Of a stretch of 64,000 nt of DNA, positions 43,258 through 51,105 are shown one piece after another. Under the pieces are notes generated by a model. That model made no database searches, was not told where the DNA came from, and saw nothing but the letters and a program-made list of their open reading frames with translations. A program made the position numbers and the translations under genes. This stretch comes from Klebsiella terrigena (GTDB lineage Bacteria; Pseudomonadota; Gammaproteobacteria; Enterobacterales; Enterobacteriaceae): assembly GCF_006539725.1 (NCBI RefSeq), contig NZ_BJNO01000002.1, positions 124,001 to 188,000 on the forward strand, written 5' to 3'. Each line of letters opens with the position of its first letter. The stretch's first letter is position 1.

Positions 43258-44199
43258 ATGTCTTCGTTCAAATTCTCCATCAAACCCCAGGAAGCGATCC
43301 TTATTGTGATCACCATGTTCTGGGGCGGTACCTTCCTCGCCGTACAGTACGCCGTGACGCTCAGCGGGCCGTTCTTTTTTGTCGGCGTGCGTTTCGCGAC
43401 CGCGGCGCTGGCGGTTGCCCTGCTATCGCTTCGCGTCCTGCGCGGGCTGACGTGGCTTGAGCTGAAGGCCGGGGTGGCGATTGGCGTCTCGATAGCGCTG
43501 GGGTACAGCCTGCAAACCTGGGGCCTGCAGTCGATCTCCAGCAGCAAGTCGGCCTTTATTACCGCCATGTACGTCCCGCTGGTGCCGCTGCTGCAGTGGC
43601 TGTGCCTCGGCAAAATGCCGGGAGTGATGTCCTGCCTGGGCGTGGTGCTGGCCTTTACGGGCCTGATCCTGCTGGCCGGGCCGGAAAATAATCTGCTGGC
43701 GCTCGGCGTCGGCGAAGCGATCACCCTCGCCAGCGCGCTGGCGATCGCCGCAGAGATTATCTTAATTAGCGCCTGGGCCGGAAAGGTCGACGTTCGACGG
43801 GTGACGGTGGTGCAGCTGGCCACCGCGTCGCTGGTAGCGTTTGCGGCGATGGTGCCGGCAGGGGAAGCGATCCCTGCGATGTCGCCGGGGCTGCTGGGCG
43901 TTGCGCTGGGGCTGGGCATTTTCAGCGCCATTATTCAGGTCACCATGAACTGGGCGCAGCGCAGCGTCTCGCCGACCAGGGCGACGCTTATTTATACCGG
44001 CGAGCCGGTGTGGGCGGGGATTTTTGGCCGTATTGCCGGCGAGCGCTTACCGCTGCTGGCGCTGGTGGGCTGCGCCTTTATTCTGGCCGGCGTTCTGGTG
44101 AGCGAGCTGAAGCTTAAGCGGAAAAAGGCCTCCTCTACGCAGGAGGCCCCGGCGGAGGCCGGGGCGCTGCCCGAGCTTGCGGAGCGCCCGGACCCCTAA
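43258..44199 (+). CDS. EamA/DMT-family transporter
   Basis: This 313-residue inner-membrane protein has about ten transmembrane segments arranged as two EamA repeats (for example ITMFWGGTFLAVQYAV at the start and YTGEPVWAGIFGRIAGERL in the second repeat). Such proteins usually export amino acids, metabolites or drugs; the substrate is unknown. It converges on rutG. The hydrophilic last 25 residues (ASSTQEAPAEAGALPE and following) are encoded by sequence that also forms a rut operon terminator on the other strand. Confidence 0.85.
   Translation: MSSFKFSIKPQEAILIVITMFWGGTFLAVQYAVTLSGPFFFVGVRFATAALAVALLSLRVLRGLTWLELKAGVAIGVSIALGYSLQTWGLQSISSSKSAFITAMYVPLVPLLQWLCLGKMPGVMSCLGVVLAFTGLILLAGPENNLLALGVGEAITLASALAIAAEIILISAWAGKVDVRRVTVVQLATASLVAFAAMVPAGEAIPAMSPGLLGVALGLGIFSAIIQVTMNWAQRSVSPTRATLIYTGEPVWAGIFGRIAGERLPLLALVGCAFILAGVLVSELKLKRKKASSTQEAPAEAGALPELAERPDP
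44122..44148 (-). terminator. Rho-independent terminator of the rut operon inside the EamA gene
   Basis: On the minus strand GGCCTCCT pairs with AGGAGGCC around GCGTAG and is followed by five T residues (complement of the A-run 44122-44126). It lies about 90 bases past the rutG stop and within the last codons of the opposite EamA gene. Confidence 0.75.
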
Positions 44200-44200
44200 T

Positions 44201-44224
44201 CCCGGTCGGTCTGGCATGACCGGG
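44201..44224. terminator. Hairpin between EamA gene and rutG
   Basis: CCCGGTC (44201-44207) and GACCGGG (44218-44224) form a 7 bp stem in the 35 base gap between convergent genes. The T-tract is weak on both strands. Confidence 0.45.
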
Positions 44225-44234
44225 AAGGCACCCT

Positions 44235-45554
44235 TTATACCGTGGCGTTAGGCGCTTCTGCTGCCCGCGCGCGGCGGCTAAGCAGCGCGTGCAGGAGAAT
44301 GGCACCAAAGGTCGCGGTGCCGATCCCGCCGAGGGTGAAGCCGCCCAGCGAGAGGGCAAAATCACCGGCGCCAAGCACCAGGGTGACCGCCACCATAATC
44401 AGGTTCCCGTTCTGGCTCAGATCGACCCGGTTCTGCACCCAAATCCGCGCCCCGGCCACCGCAATCAGCCCAAATACCACGATCGAGGCCCCGCCGATGA
44501 CCGGCCCGGGAATGGTGTGGATCAGCGCGCCAAACTTGGGTGAAAACCCGAGCAGGACGGCAATCAGCGCGGCGGCAACGAACACCAGCGTCGAGTAGAC
44601 TTTGGTGACCGCCATCACCCCGATATTCTCCGCATAGGTGGTGACGCCGCTGCCGCCGACGGCGCCGGAAAGCATCGTCGCCAGCCCGTCGCCGACGAAC
44701 GCCCGGCCCATATACGGGTCCATATTGCGCCCGGTCATTCCGGCTACGGCCTTCAGGTGTCCGAGGTTTTCAGCAACCAGAATCACCGCCACGGGCGCAA
44801 TCAGCATCATCGCCTGACCGTTAAAGGTCGGGGAGGTGAAGTGGGGAAGACCAAACCACGCGGCCTGTTCCAGCAGAGAAAAGTCGAGCGGCTTGCCCAG
44901 CCCGAGGCCGTTTGCCAGCAGCGCGTAGAGCACGCAGGCCGCAATCAGGCCGACGAGGATCAGCAGCCGCTGCAGCATGCCGCTGGTGAAGACCGCCACG
45001 AGGCCGATGCACAGCACGGTCAGCACCGCCATCCAGCCGTCAAACGGCGTCGCTGAAACGCTGCGCACCGCAATCGGCGCGAGGTTCAGGCCAATCGCCA
45101 TCACCACCGCGCCGGTGACCACCGGCGGCATCAGGCGTTCAATCCAGCGGGTGCCGGCTTTCATCACCACCACGCCAATCAGGGTATAAAGCAGGCCGCA
45201 GACGATAATCCCGCCGAGGGCGACGTCCAGGTGCGGGTTCAGCCCCTGGCCGTTAAAGCCGGTGACGGCGATGACCACGCCGACAAAGGCCGCGCTGGAG
45301 CCCAGATAGCTCGGCACCCGGCCGCCGGTCACCAGAAAGAACAGCAGGGTGCCAATGCCCGACATCAGGATCGACAGGTTGGGGTCGAGCCCCATCAGTA
45401 TCGGCATCAGCACGGTGGCGCCGAACATCGCGACCGCGTGCTGCACGCCCATAACCACGGTTTGCCCGACGGAAAGGCGTTCATCGGGAGCCACCACGCC
45501 GGAAGCGGCGGAGGGGGAGGTCAACTGCCAGCGAGGAAAATCGAAAAGTGCCAT
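44235..45554 (-). CDS. rutG: Pyrimidine permease RutG
   Basis: This 439-residue nucleobase transporter of the NCS2/UraA family has about 14 membrane segments. Blocks include VQHAVAMFGATVLMP near the N-terminus, SGVTTYAENIGVMAVTKVYS (in part TYAENIGVMA) and PGPVIGGASIVVFGLIA. It imports uracil for the Rut pathway and is the last gene of rutABCDEFG, as in E. coli. ATG 45554 is the only good start. Confidence 0.92.
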   Translation of the reverse strand: MALFDFPRWQLTSPSAASGVVAPDERLSVGQTVVMGVQHAVAMFGATVLMPILMGLDPNLSILMSGIGTLLFFLVTGGRVPSYLGSSAAFVGVVIAVTGFNGQGLNPHLDVALGGIIVCGLLYTLIGVVVMKAGTRWIERLMPPVVTGAVVMAIGLNLAPIAVRSVSATPFDGWMAVLTVLCIGLVAVFTSGMLQRLLILVGLIAACVLYALLANGLGLGKPLDFSLLEQAAWFGLPHFTSPTFNGQAMMLIAPVAVILVAENLGHLKAVAGMTGRNMDPYMGRAFVGDGLATMLSGAVGGSGVTTYAENIGVMAVTKVYSTLVFVAAALIAVLLGFSPKFGALIHTIPGPVIGGASIVVFGLIAVAGARIWVQNRVDLSQNGNLIMVAVTLVLGAGDFALSLGGFTLGGIGTATFGAILLHALLSRRARAAEAPNATV

Positions 45555-45575
45555 GATGATATCCCGGGTTCAAGG

Positions 45576-46070
45576 TTAACAGGCTGGGCGCATAAGCGTG
45601 TGATAGCCGCGGTCAAACCACATCAGCCCGCGCGGCTGCGGATGCTTAACGATGGCGGCGACCTCGCAGAACAGAATGTCGTGGCTGCCGACGCTGACGA
45701 CCTGGCTGATGCGGCAGTCGAAGCTCACCAGCGCATCGTTCAGGCGCGGGCAGCCGGTGACGCCGGGCTGCCATTGCGCGGCGGCGAAGCGCTCCGCCAT
45801 CGGCGTTTTACCGCCAAACAGATTGGAGAGCGGCTCCTGTCCCGCCGCCAGGGTATTGACGCACAGCGCCTGATGCTGGCTAAAGGTCGGCCACACCGAG
45901 GCGGAACGGTTCAGGCAGACCAGCAGCGTCGGCGGCTCGTCGGTCACGCTGCACACCGCGCTGGCGGTAAAGCCGGCGCGGCCCGCCGGACCGTCGGTGG
46001 TAATGATGTTAACCGCGGCGCCGACCTGGGCCATGGCGTCGCGAAAGCTTTGTTTATCCGCAATAGGCAT
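45576..46070 (-). CDS. rutF: Flavin reductase RutF
   Basis: This 164-residue flavin reductase-like protein (split-barrel FMN-binding fold) has the family blocks [20 protein letters not shown] (in part [10 protein letters not shown]) and [21 protein letters not shown]. It supplies reduced FMN to the RutA oxygenase. It starts 9 bases after rutE. Confidence 0.92.
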   Translation of the reverse strand: MPIADKQSFRDAMAQVGAAVNIITTDGPAGRAGFTASAVCSVTDEPPTLLVCLNRSASVWPTFSQHQALCVNTLAAGQEPLSNLFGGKTPMAERFAAAQWQPGVTGCPRLNDALVSFDCRISQVVSVGSHDILFCEVAAIVKHPQPRGLMWFDRGYHTLMRPAC

Positions 46071-46079
46071 GGAGGCTCC

Positions 46080-46670
46080 TTATGCCAGCCGGCAGGCATC
46101 GTCAAATGAGAGACGCGGCAGGCGATCGTAGAGCTTTGTCTCATCGCCATAGCCGATGTTAATCAACAGGTTGCTTTTCCAGGCGCCGTCGGCAAAGAAG
46201 GCCGCGTCGACCTTTTTCCGATCGAACCCCGACATCGGCCCGGTATCGAGGCCAAGGGCGCGGCAGGCGAAAATGAGATAGGCCGCCTGCAGGGAGCTAT
46301 TGCGAAAGGCGGTCTCCTCGGCGTGCTGGGGGCTGGAGGTAAACCAGCTGCGGGCGTCGCCGTGGGGGAACAGCGCCGGCAGGCGATCGTAAAAGGCGCT
46401 GTCCCAGGCCACGATGGCAGTGACCGGCGCGCTGAGAGTTTTTTGCAGATTGCCGCTGGAGAGCGTCGGGCGCAGCTTCTCTTTGCCCTCCGGGGTGCGG
46501 ACAAAAACGATCCGCGCCGGCGAGCAGTTGGCCGAGGTCGGGCCCATTTTCATCAGCGCGTAAATCTCCTCCAGCAGGCCGTCGGACACCGGCTTATCCA
46601 GCCAGCTGCCGTGGGTTCTGGCGTGTCTGAACAGCGTGTCGCACGCGCTTTGGCTAATACTCTCACTCAT
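46080..46670 (-). CDS. rutE: Malonic semialdehyde reductase-type nitroreductase RutE
   Basis: This 196-residue protein of the nitroreductase family has blocks such as [19 protein letters not shown] and [18 protein letters not shown]. In the Rut pathway it reduces malonic semialdehyde to 3-hydroxypropionate. ATG 46670 (MSESISQ) gives the E. coli length; the longer frame to 46715 reads through rutD. It overlaps rutD by four bases. Confidence 0.92.
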   Translation of the reverse strand: MSESISQSACDTLFRHARTHGSWLDKPVSDGLLEEIYALMKMGPTSANCSPARIVFVRTPEGKEKLRPTLSSGNLQKTLSAPVTAIVAWDSAFYDRLPALFPHGDARSWFTSSPQHAEETAFRNSSLQAAYLIFACRALGLDTGPMSGFDRKKVDAAFFADGAWKSNLLINIGYGDETKLYDRLPRLSFDDACRLA

Positions 46671-47467
46671 AAACTCTCCTGGCCGGCGGGCAGCATTGCG
46701 GCCAGCCCGTCGCATAAAATGGGGTTAAAGGTAGCGGTATCGGTGACGTTACAAGCATGGCCGCCCCAGGCCATCTCCACCAGCTGGCTGCCCGGGATCG
46801 CGGCCTGCAGCGAACGCGAGCAGGAGGCGGGCACCAGCAGATCGTCACGGGCGCTGATCACCAGGGTCGGACAGGTCACTGCCGCCGCCTGACGAGAGAA
46901 ATCGGCCTGCTTCAGCGCCTGTAGCCGCTTCAGCAGGTTGTCCTTACCCTGAAAATGGCTGAGCGCAAGGGCGTCCTCCGCCTCCATGCGCGGCGCGCGC
47001 TCGGCCATCCACTCCGCCGGATAGAGGAACAGCGGCTGCGCCTCCACCCACGCCTGGGCGCCGCCGGTATGCAGCAGGCGCTCGCGTACCTGGAAGCAGC
47101 GGCGGGTATGCGTCGACAGCGTCAGCCAGGCGTTAACCAGCACCAGGGCGCTGACCGCCCGGGGTTTGTCGAGCGCCAGCTGCAGGCCGATCAGCCCGCC
47201 CAGCGCATGGCCCACCAGCGCGAAGCGCGTGATTCCGGCCTTCTCCAGCGCCTGCCACAGCTCCTGGGCCATGGTTGCCATGCTGTAGGCGGCGGGCAGC
47301 GGGCCGGCGTTTTCGCCGGTGCCGTTCTGGTCATAGGTCACCAGCTGGTATTGCTCGGCCAGCGACGCGCGCTGCGCGGTCCAGTAGCTGCCGGCACCGC
47401 CCAGTCCGGCGCTCAGTACCACCACCGGGGCGCCGGCATAAGGCGCAGGGGCGATATTGAGCTTCAT
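46667..47467 (-). CDS. rutD: Aminoacrylate/carbamate hydrolase RutD
   Basis: This 266-residue alpha/beta hydrolase has the nucleophile elbow [13 protein letters not shown] and the late histidine in [10 protein letters not shown]. It acts after RutC to speed up release of ammonium from carbamate or aminoacrylate intermediates. ATG 47467 overlaps the rutC stop by four bases. The longer frame to 47536 is an extension into rutC. Confidence 0.92.
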   Translation of the reverse strand: MKLNIAPAPYAGAPVVVLSAGLGGAGSYWTAQRASLAEQYQLVTYDQNGTGENAGPLPAAYSMATMAQELWQALEKAGITRFALVGHALGGLIGLQLALDKPRAVSALVLVNAWLTLSTHTRRCFQVRERLLHTGGAQAWVEAQPLFLYPAEWMAERAPRMEAEDALALSHFQGKDNLLKRLQALKQADFSRQAAAVTCPTLVISARDDLLVPASCSRSLQAAIPGSQLVEMAWGGHACNVTDTATFNPILCDGLAAMLPAGQESL

Positions 47468-47859
47468 AGCGCCGGCTTCCCGATATGCGCCACCGTGGCG
47501 ATCTCCACCAGCGCCTCTGGCTTCACCAGGCCGCACTGAATGCAGAACCGAGCCGGCTTATCGCCGGGGAAGAACTCGGCGTAAACTTCGTTAATCGCGG
47601 CGTAGTTTTTCCAGTCGGTGATAAAGATGCTGTTGAAGGTCACATCCTCCATACTGCCCCCCGCCGTTTCGATAACGCTGCGGATGGTCTCCAGAACGTG
47701 ACGGGTTTGCGCCTTTGGGTCGCCGATATAGACCACGTTGTTTTGCTTATCGAACGGCAGCGTACCGGAGACGTACACCACGCCATCGGCCAGCGTGCCG
47801 GGAACGAAAGGGGCGATCGGCGTGGTGGTGCCGGGTGGAATAATGACCTGTTTAGGCAT
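47464..47859 (-). CDS. rutC: Aminoacrylate deaminase RutC (RidA family)
   Basis: This 131-residue RidA/YjgF protein has [20 protein letters not shown] and the C-terminal [12 protein letters not shown]-like strand with the conserved arginine in KPARFCIQC. It deaminates aminoacrylate to malonic semialdehyde. The start at 47859 lies inside the last bases of rutB (8 base overlap); the longer frame to 48204 is a rutB shadow. Confidence 0.92.
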   Translation of the reverse strand: MPKQVIIPPGTTTPIAPFVPGTLADGVVYVSGTLPFDKQNNVVYIGDPKAQTRHVLETIRSVIETAGGSMEDVTFNSIFITDWKNYAAINEVYAEFFPGDKPARFCIQCGLVKPEALVEIATVAHIGKPAL

Positions 47860-48562
47860 AACGTTTCTCCTCCGGGAACGGGATGGGGCTGGCGGGCTGC
47901 AGGGCATCGCAGAAGCTGGCGACGTCGCTGACCCAGCCAAAGAAGGTCTCAATATTGAACAGCGCCGCCTGCTGAGCGAAGGCCGGCCCGGCCTGATGGG
48001 TGGCGTCCTCCAGCACGATGCCGAAATATTCGAGGAAGAAGCCGTCGCGCAGGGTGGACTCCACGCAGACGTTGGTGGCGATACCGGTGAACACCAGGTG
48101 GCGAATGCCGCGGCTGCGCAAGATGCTGTCCAACTGGGTGTTGTAGAAGCCGCTGTAGCGCGGTTTCGGCAGCACCACGTCGCCCGGCTGCGGCCTGAGC
48201 TCATCGACCAGCTGGTAGTCCCAGCCGCCTTTAGCCAGCAGCTTGCCCTGCAGCTCGGGGCGGCGGCGCATGGTCTTCAGGGCGTTGGATTTATGGTAAT
48301 TGGGCGAGCCGGGGCCGCCGGCCTCCATGTACTGGTCGTCCCAGCCGTTCTGAAACCAGATAATCAGCATCCCGGCGGCGCGGGCGGCGGCGACGGCGGT
48401 GTTAATGTTGTCGATAACCGGCCGGGTGGCGGAGACGTCAAAACCGGCCAGATCGAGATAGCCGCCCTGGCTTGCGTAGGCGTTTTGCATATCCACCACG
48501 ATCAGCGCGCTGTTTTGCGCCGCGAAGGTTAGGGATTCCGGGCGAGCGGGAAGGGTAATCAT
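47852..48562 (-). CDS. rutB: Ureidoacrylate amidohydrolase RutB
   Basis: This 236-residue isochorismatase-like hydrolase has the catalytic aspartate in [13 protein letters not shown], a lysine in [11 protein letters not shown]-type context and the nucleophile cysteine in [14 protein letters not shown]. It splits ureidoacrylate to aminoacrylate and carbamate. Its ATG overlaps the rutA stop by one base (TGATG). Confidence 0.93.
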   Translation of the reverse strand: MITLPARPESLTFAAQNSALIVVDMQNAYASQGGYLDLAGFDVSATRPVIDNINTAVAAARAAGMLIIWFQNGWDDQYMEAGGPGSPNYHKSNALKTMRRRPELQGKLLAKGGWDYQLVDELRPQPGDVVLPKPRYSGFYNTQLDSILRSRGIRHLVFTGIATNVCVESTLRDGFFLEYFGIVLEDATHQAGPAFAQQAALFNIETFFGWVSDVASFCDALQPASPIPFPEEKRYA

Positions 48563-49653
48563 CAGGCAACCTCGCGAGTAGCGGTGGCAATATGGTCGCG
48601 GCAGCGCATCAGCGGCTGAATGCGCTCGCCGAAGGCGTCAATGCCGCCGAGGAAATCATCAAAGGTCAGCAGCACGCCGTCGGTACCGGGGACCGCGGCG
48701 ACTTCATCAAGCATGCGGGCGACGCTGGCGTAGGAGCCGACGAGGGTGCCCATGTTGATATTGACCGCCGAGGTGGGGTCGGCCATCTGGCGGACGTTGG
48801 TATCGCTGCCGGAGCGGGTATCCTTCTGGCTCTGCTCGGTGAGCCACGCCAGCGCCTCTTCGTCGGCTCCGGCCTTGTAGTGCTCCCATTTGGCGCGTGC
48901 GGCTTCATCCGTTTCGTCGGCGATAACCATAAACAGCACGTACGAGCCGACGTCGCGGCCGGTTTTTTCCGCCGCCTGCATCATGCGCGCGGCGGTTGGG
49001 GCGAAGGCGGCCGGGGTGTTGACCCCTTTGCCGAAGCAGAAGTTGTAGTCGGCGTACTGGGCGGAGAAGGCCATGCCGGCATCGCTTTGCCCGGCGCAGA
49101 TAACCTTCATCGGCTGCGACGGCTGCGGGCTGACGCGGCAGTCGTTCATCGTGAAGTGGTCGCCCTTAAAGTCGCTCTTCCCGGTACCCCACAGATCGCG
49201 CAGCACCTGGACATATTCGCTGAGATAGTCGTAGCGGCTGGCGAAATAGTCGTCACCCGGCCAGATCCCCATCTGCTCGTACTCCGGCTTTTGCCAGCCG
49301 GTGACCAGGTTAACGCCGAAGCGGCCGCCGGAAATGGAGTCGATGGTGGAGGCCATCCGGGCGACGATGGCCGGAGGCAGGGTCAGGGTGGCGGCGGTGG
49401 CGTAGATCTGGATCCGCGACGTCACCGCCGCCAGGCCCGCCATCAGGGTGAAGGATTCGAGATTATGATCCCAGAATTCGGTTTTACCGCCAAAGCCGCG
49501 CAGCTTGATCATCGACAGCGCGAAGTCAAAGTTGTAGTGCTCGGCTTTCTGCACAATAGCTTTATTCAGCTCAAACGTCGGCATGTACTGCGGGGCATGG
49601 GTGGAAATGAGCCAGCCGTTATTGCCGATCGGAACGAAGACACCAATTTTCAT
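48562..49653 (-). CDS. rutA: Pyrimidine oxygenase RutA
   Basis: This 363-residue flavin-dependent luciferase-like monooxygenase opens the uracil ring using reduced FMN from RutF. Family blocks are [37 protein letters not shown] (in part), [16 protein letters not shown] and [17 protein letters not shown] 49653 is chosen over a longer frame to 49707 because it matches the E. coli start. It is the first gene of the operon; its control region lies at 49654-49938. Confidence 0.93.
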   Translation of the reverse strand: MKIGVFVPIGNNGWLISTHAPQYMPTFELNKAIVQKAEHYNFDFALSMIKLRGFGGKTEFWDHNLESFTLMAGLAAVTSRIQIYATAATLTLPPAIVARMASTIDSISGGRFGVNLVTGWQKPEYEQMGIWPGDDYFASRYDYLSEYVQVLRDLWGTGKSDFKGDHFTMNDCRVSPQPSQPMKVICAGQSDAGMAFSAQYADYNFCFGKGVNTPAAFAPTAARMMQAAEKTGRDVGSYVLFMVIADETDEAARAKWEHYKAGADEEALAWLTEQSQKDTRSGSDTNVRQMADPTSAVNINMGTLVGSYASVARMLDEVAAVPGTDGVLLTFDDFLGGIDAFGERIQPLMRCRDHIATATREVA

Positions 49654-49736
49654 ATGCACCTCTTTGCGGTCGTTAAACAAGAAGGCGTGCGGCGCTGCAT
49701 CCTGCATCTCCCTGAGCCACCTCGCTAATCTGATAA

Positions 49737-49752
49737 AGCAAAGACGATGCCA
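49737..49752 (-). promoter_or_regulatory. Sigma-54 promoter of the rut operon
   Basis: On the minus strand TGGCAT-CGTCT-TTGCT matches the -24/-12 consensus TGGCAC-N5-TTGCW with one mismatch. Transcription should begin about 12 bases further, near 49726, leaving a leader of about 73 bases before rutA. Confidence 0.75.
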
Positions 49753-49817
49753 GTTTTACAAAAGCCAATGTTATTAATGTGTTGCTTAATGGTTGCCGGA
49801 TGTGATGCCGAGAAAAG

Positions 49818-49833
49818 TAGACTAAATGGTCAA
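49818..49833. promoter_or_regulatory. RutR operator
   Basis: The reverse complement is TTGACCATTTAGTCTA, a good match to the RutR palindrome TTGACCANNTGGTCAA as I remember it. It lies between the divergent rutA and rutR genes and overlaps the first NtrC-like site. Confidence 0.7.
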
Positions 49834-49843
49834 AATTGGTGCA
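49827..49843. promoter_or_regulatory. NtrC-like enhancer site 1
   Basis: TGGTCAAAATTGGTGCA matches 12 of 17 positions of TGCACCATATTGGTGCA, with a perfect right half. It is centred about 109 bases upstream of the predicted rut start. Confidence 0.55.
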
Positions 49844-49860
49844 CGAAAAAACGGCAGTCA

Positions 49861-49877
49861 TGCGCAATTGGGGTGCA
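49861..49877. promoter_or_regulatory. NtrC-like enhancer site 2
   Basis: TGCGCAATTGGGGTGCA matches 12 of 17 positions of the NtrC consensus with both TGC/GCA ends intact. It is centred about 143 bases upstream of the predicted start, 34 bases (three helical turns) from site 1. Confidence 0.6.
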
Positions 49878-49938
49878 GGAGGTCGTGTCGGCGATGGGCT
49901 TTTGCTATGCTGATGGCGGTGAAACAAGGAGATAACAA

Positions 49939-50577
49939 ATGGCACAGGGCGCCGAGAAAAAAAGCGGCAAGCGTTCGCTGGCGGTGAGCGCAAAGAAAGA
50001 GGCTATCCTCGCCGCCGCGCTGGACGCGTTTTCGCAATTTGGCATTCACGGCACGCGGCTTGAGCAGGTTGCGGAGCTGTCCGGGGTATCGAAAACCAAT
50101 TTGCTTTACTACTACCCGTCGAAAGAGGCGCTGTACGTTGCCGTTTTACAGCAGATCCTCACCATCTGGCTGGCGCCGCTGAAGGCCTTTCGCGAAGATA
50201 TCAGCCCGCTGGTGGCGATCCGCGAGTACATACGCCTGAAGCTGGAGGTCTCCCGCGATCATCCGCAGGCGTCAAAGCTGTTCTGCCTCGAGATGCTGCA
50301 GGGCGCGCCGCTGCTGATGGGGGAGCTGACCGGCGATCTGAAAGCGCTGGTGGATGAAAAGTCGGCGATCGTTTCCGGCTGGGTTGAAAGCGGCAAGCTG
50401 GCGCCGGTCGATCCCCAGCACCTGATCTTTATGATCTGGGCCACCACGCAGCATTACGCCGATTTTGCCACCCAGATTGAGGCGGTGACCGGCGCAACGC
50501 TGCGTGATGAAGCGTTCTTTCAGCAGACCGTGGAAAACGTTCAGCGGATGATCGTTGAAGGGATCCGGGTACGCTAG
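49939..50577 (+). CDS. rutR: TetR-family regulator RutR
   Basis: This 212-residue regulator has an N-terminal TetR helix-turn-helix (about residues 15-62; LEQVAELSGVSKTNLLYYYPSKEAL) and a C-terminal ligand-binding, dimerising domain. In E. coli RutR binds uracil and represses rutA. It is divergent from the rut operon, with an AAGGAG site before ATG 49939. Its last four bases overlap the end of the convergent DUF1311 gene. Confidence 0.93.
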   Translation: MAQGAEKKSGKRSLAVSAKKEAILAAALDAFSQFGIHGTRLEQVAELSGVSKTNLLYYYPSKEALYVAVLQQILTIWLAPLKAFREDISPLVAIREYIRLKLEVSRDHPQASKLFCLEMLQGAPLLMGELTGDLKALVDEKSAIVSGWVESGKLAPVDPQHLIFMIWATTQHYADFATQIEAVTGATLRDEAFFQQTVENVQRMIVEGIRVR

Positions 50578-50969
50578 TTGGCCGGCGGCAGCGGGCAGCT
50601 CTGATCGCCATCTTCACACTGCAGCAGCGAGGAGAGGTACGATTCACGCTCTACGGTTTTGTCCGCCATGCACTGGTTGATCAGCATCGGCTGGACGCTG
50701 CCGCCTTCGGCCCCGGAGGTTAAAAACGCGCAGTCGGCGTCGCGCAGCGCGATCCACGCCAGCTGGGATTTCTTCAGCAGCGCCTGCTGGCTGGCTGAGG
50801 CACGCTTCAGGGCCTGCTGGTAGGTCTGGTTGAGCTTGCCGTCGGCCGCCTGATACTGCGCCGCCGTGCACTGGTTCATCTCCATTTGATTGTTGGCGTT
50901 GGCGCATTCGTCCGCCAGCGCCTGCCCGCTTGCTAACAGGGCGGCAAGTGCGAGTAAAGTGCGTTTCAT
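50574..50969 (-). CDS. DUF1311/LprI-type secreted protein
   Basis: This 131-residue protein has a signal peptide ending ALA (about residue 19) and six cysteines. The DUF1311 pattern is visible: CANANNQMEMNQC, then KLNQTYQQALKR, then KSQLAWIALRDADC. Some family members inhibit lysozyme in the periplasm; the role here is not proven. ATG 50969 (MKRTLL) gives a normal signal peptide; the frame to 50987 adds six residues. It overlaps the end of rutR tail-to-tail by four bases. Confidence 0.82.
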   Translation of the reverse strand: MKRTLLALAALLASGQALADECANANNQMEMNQCTAAQYQAADGKLNQTYQQALKRASASQQALLKKSQLAWIALRDADCAFLTSGAEGGSVQPMLINQCMADKTVERESYLSSLLQCEDGDQSCPLPPAN

Positions 50970-50987
50970 TGTTCCACTCCCATACAT

Positions 50988-51013
50988 AAAAAAGGCCCCC
51001 GTCCGGGAGCCTT
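50988..51013 (-). terminator. putA terminator
   Basis: AAGGCCCCC (50992-51000) pairs with GGGAGCCTT (51005-51013) with one mismatch. The A-run on its low-coordinate side gives six U residues for a leftward transcript. It lies about 95 bases after the putA stop and before the DUF1311 gene. Confidence 0.75.
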
Positions 51014-51105
51014 AATTAACCACAGCTTTGGCCTGCTGTCATCTGGTCTGCGATCCCCCGGCGGCGGGCTAGGGTTTTGCCCGACGCCGCCTGCGGGAAT
51101 CGGCC

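Noticed and set aside
48592-49728. 378-codon open frame opposite rutA
   Set aside because: Covered by the well-supported rutA gene and without protein-like features.
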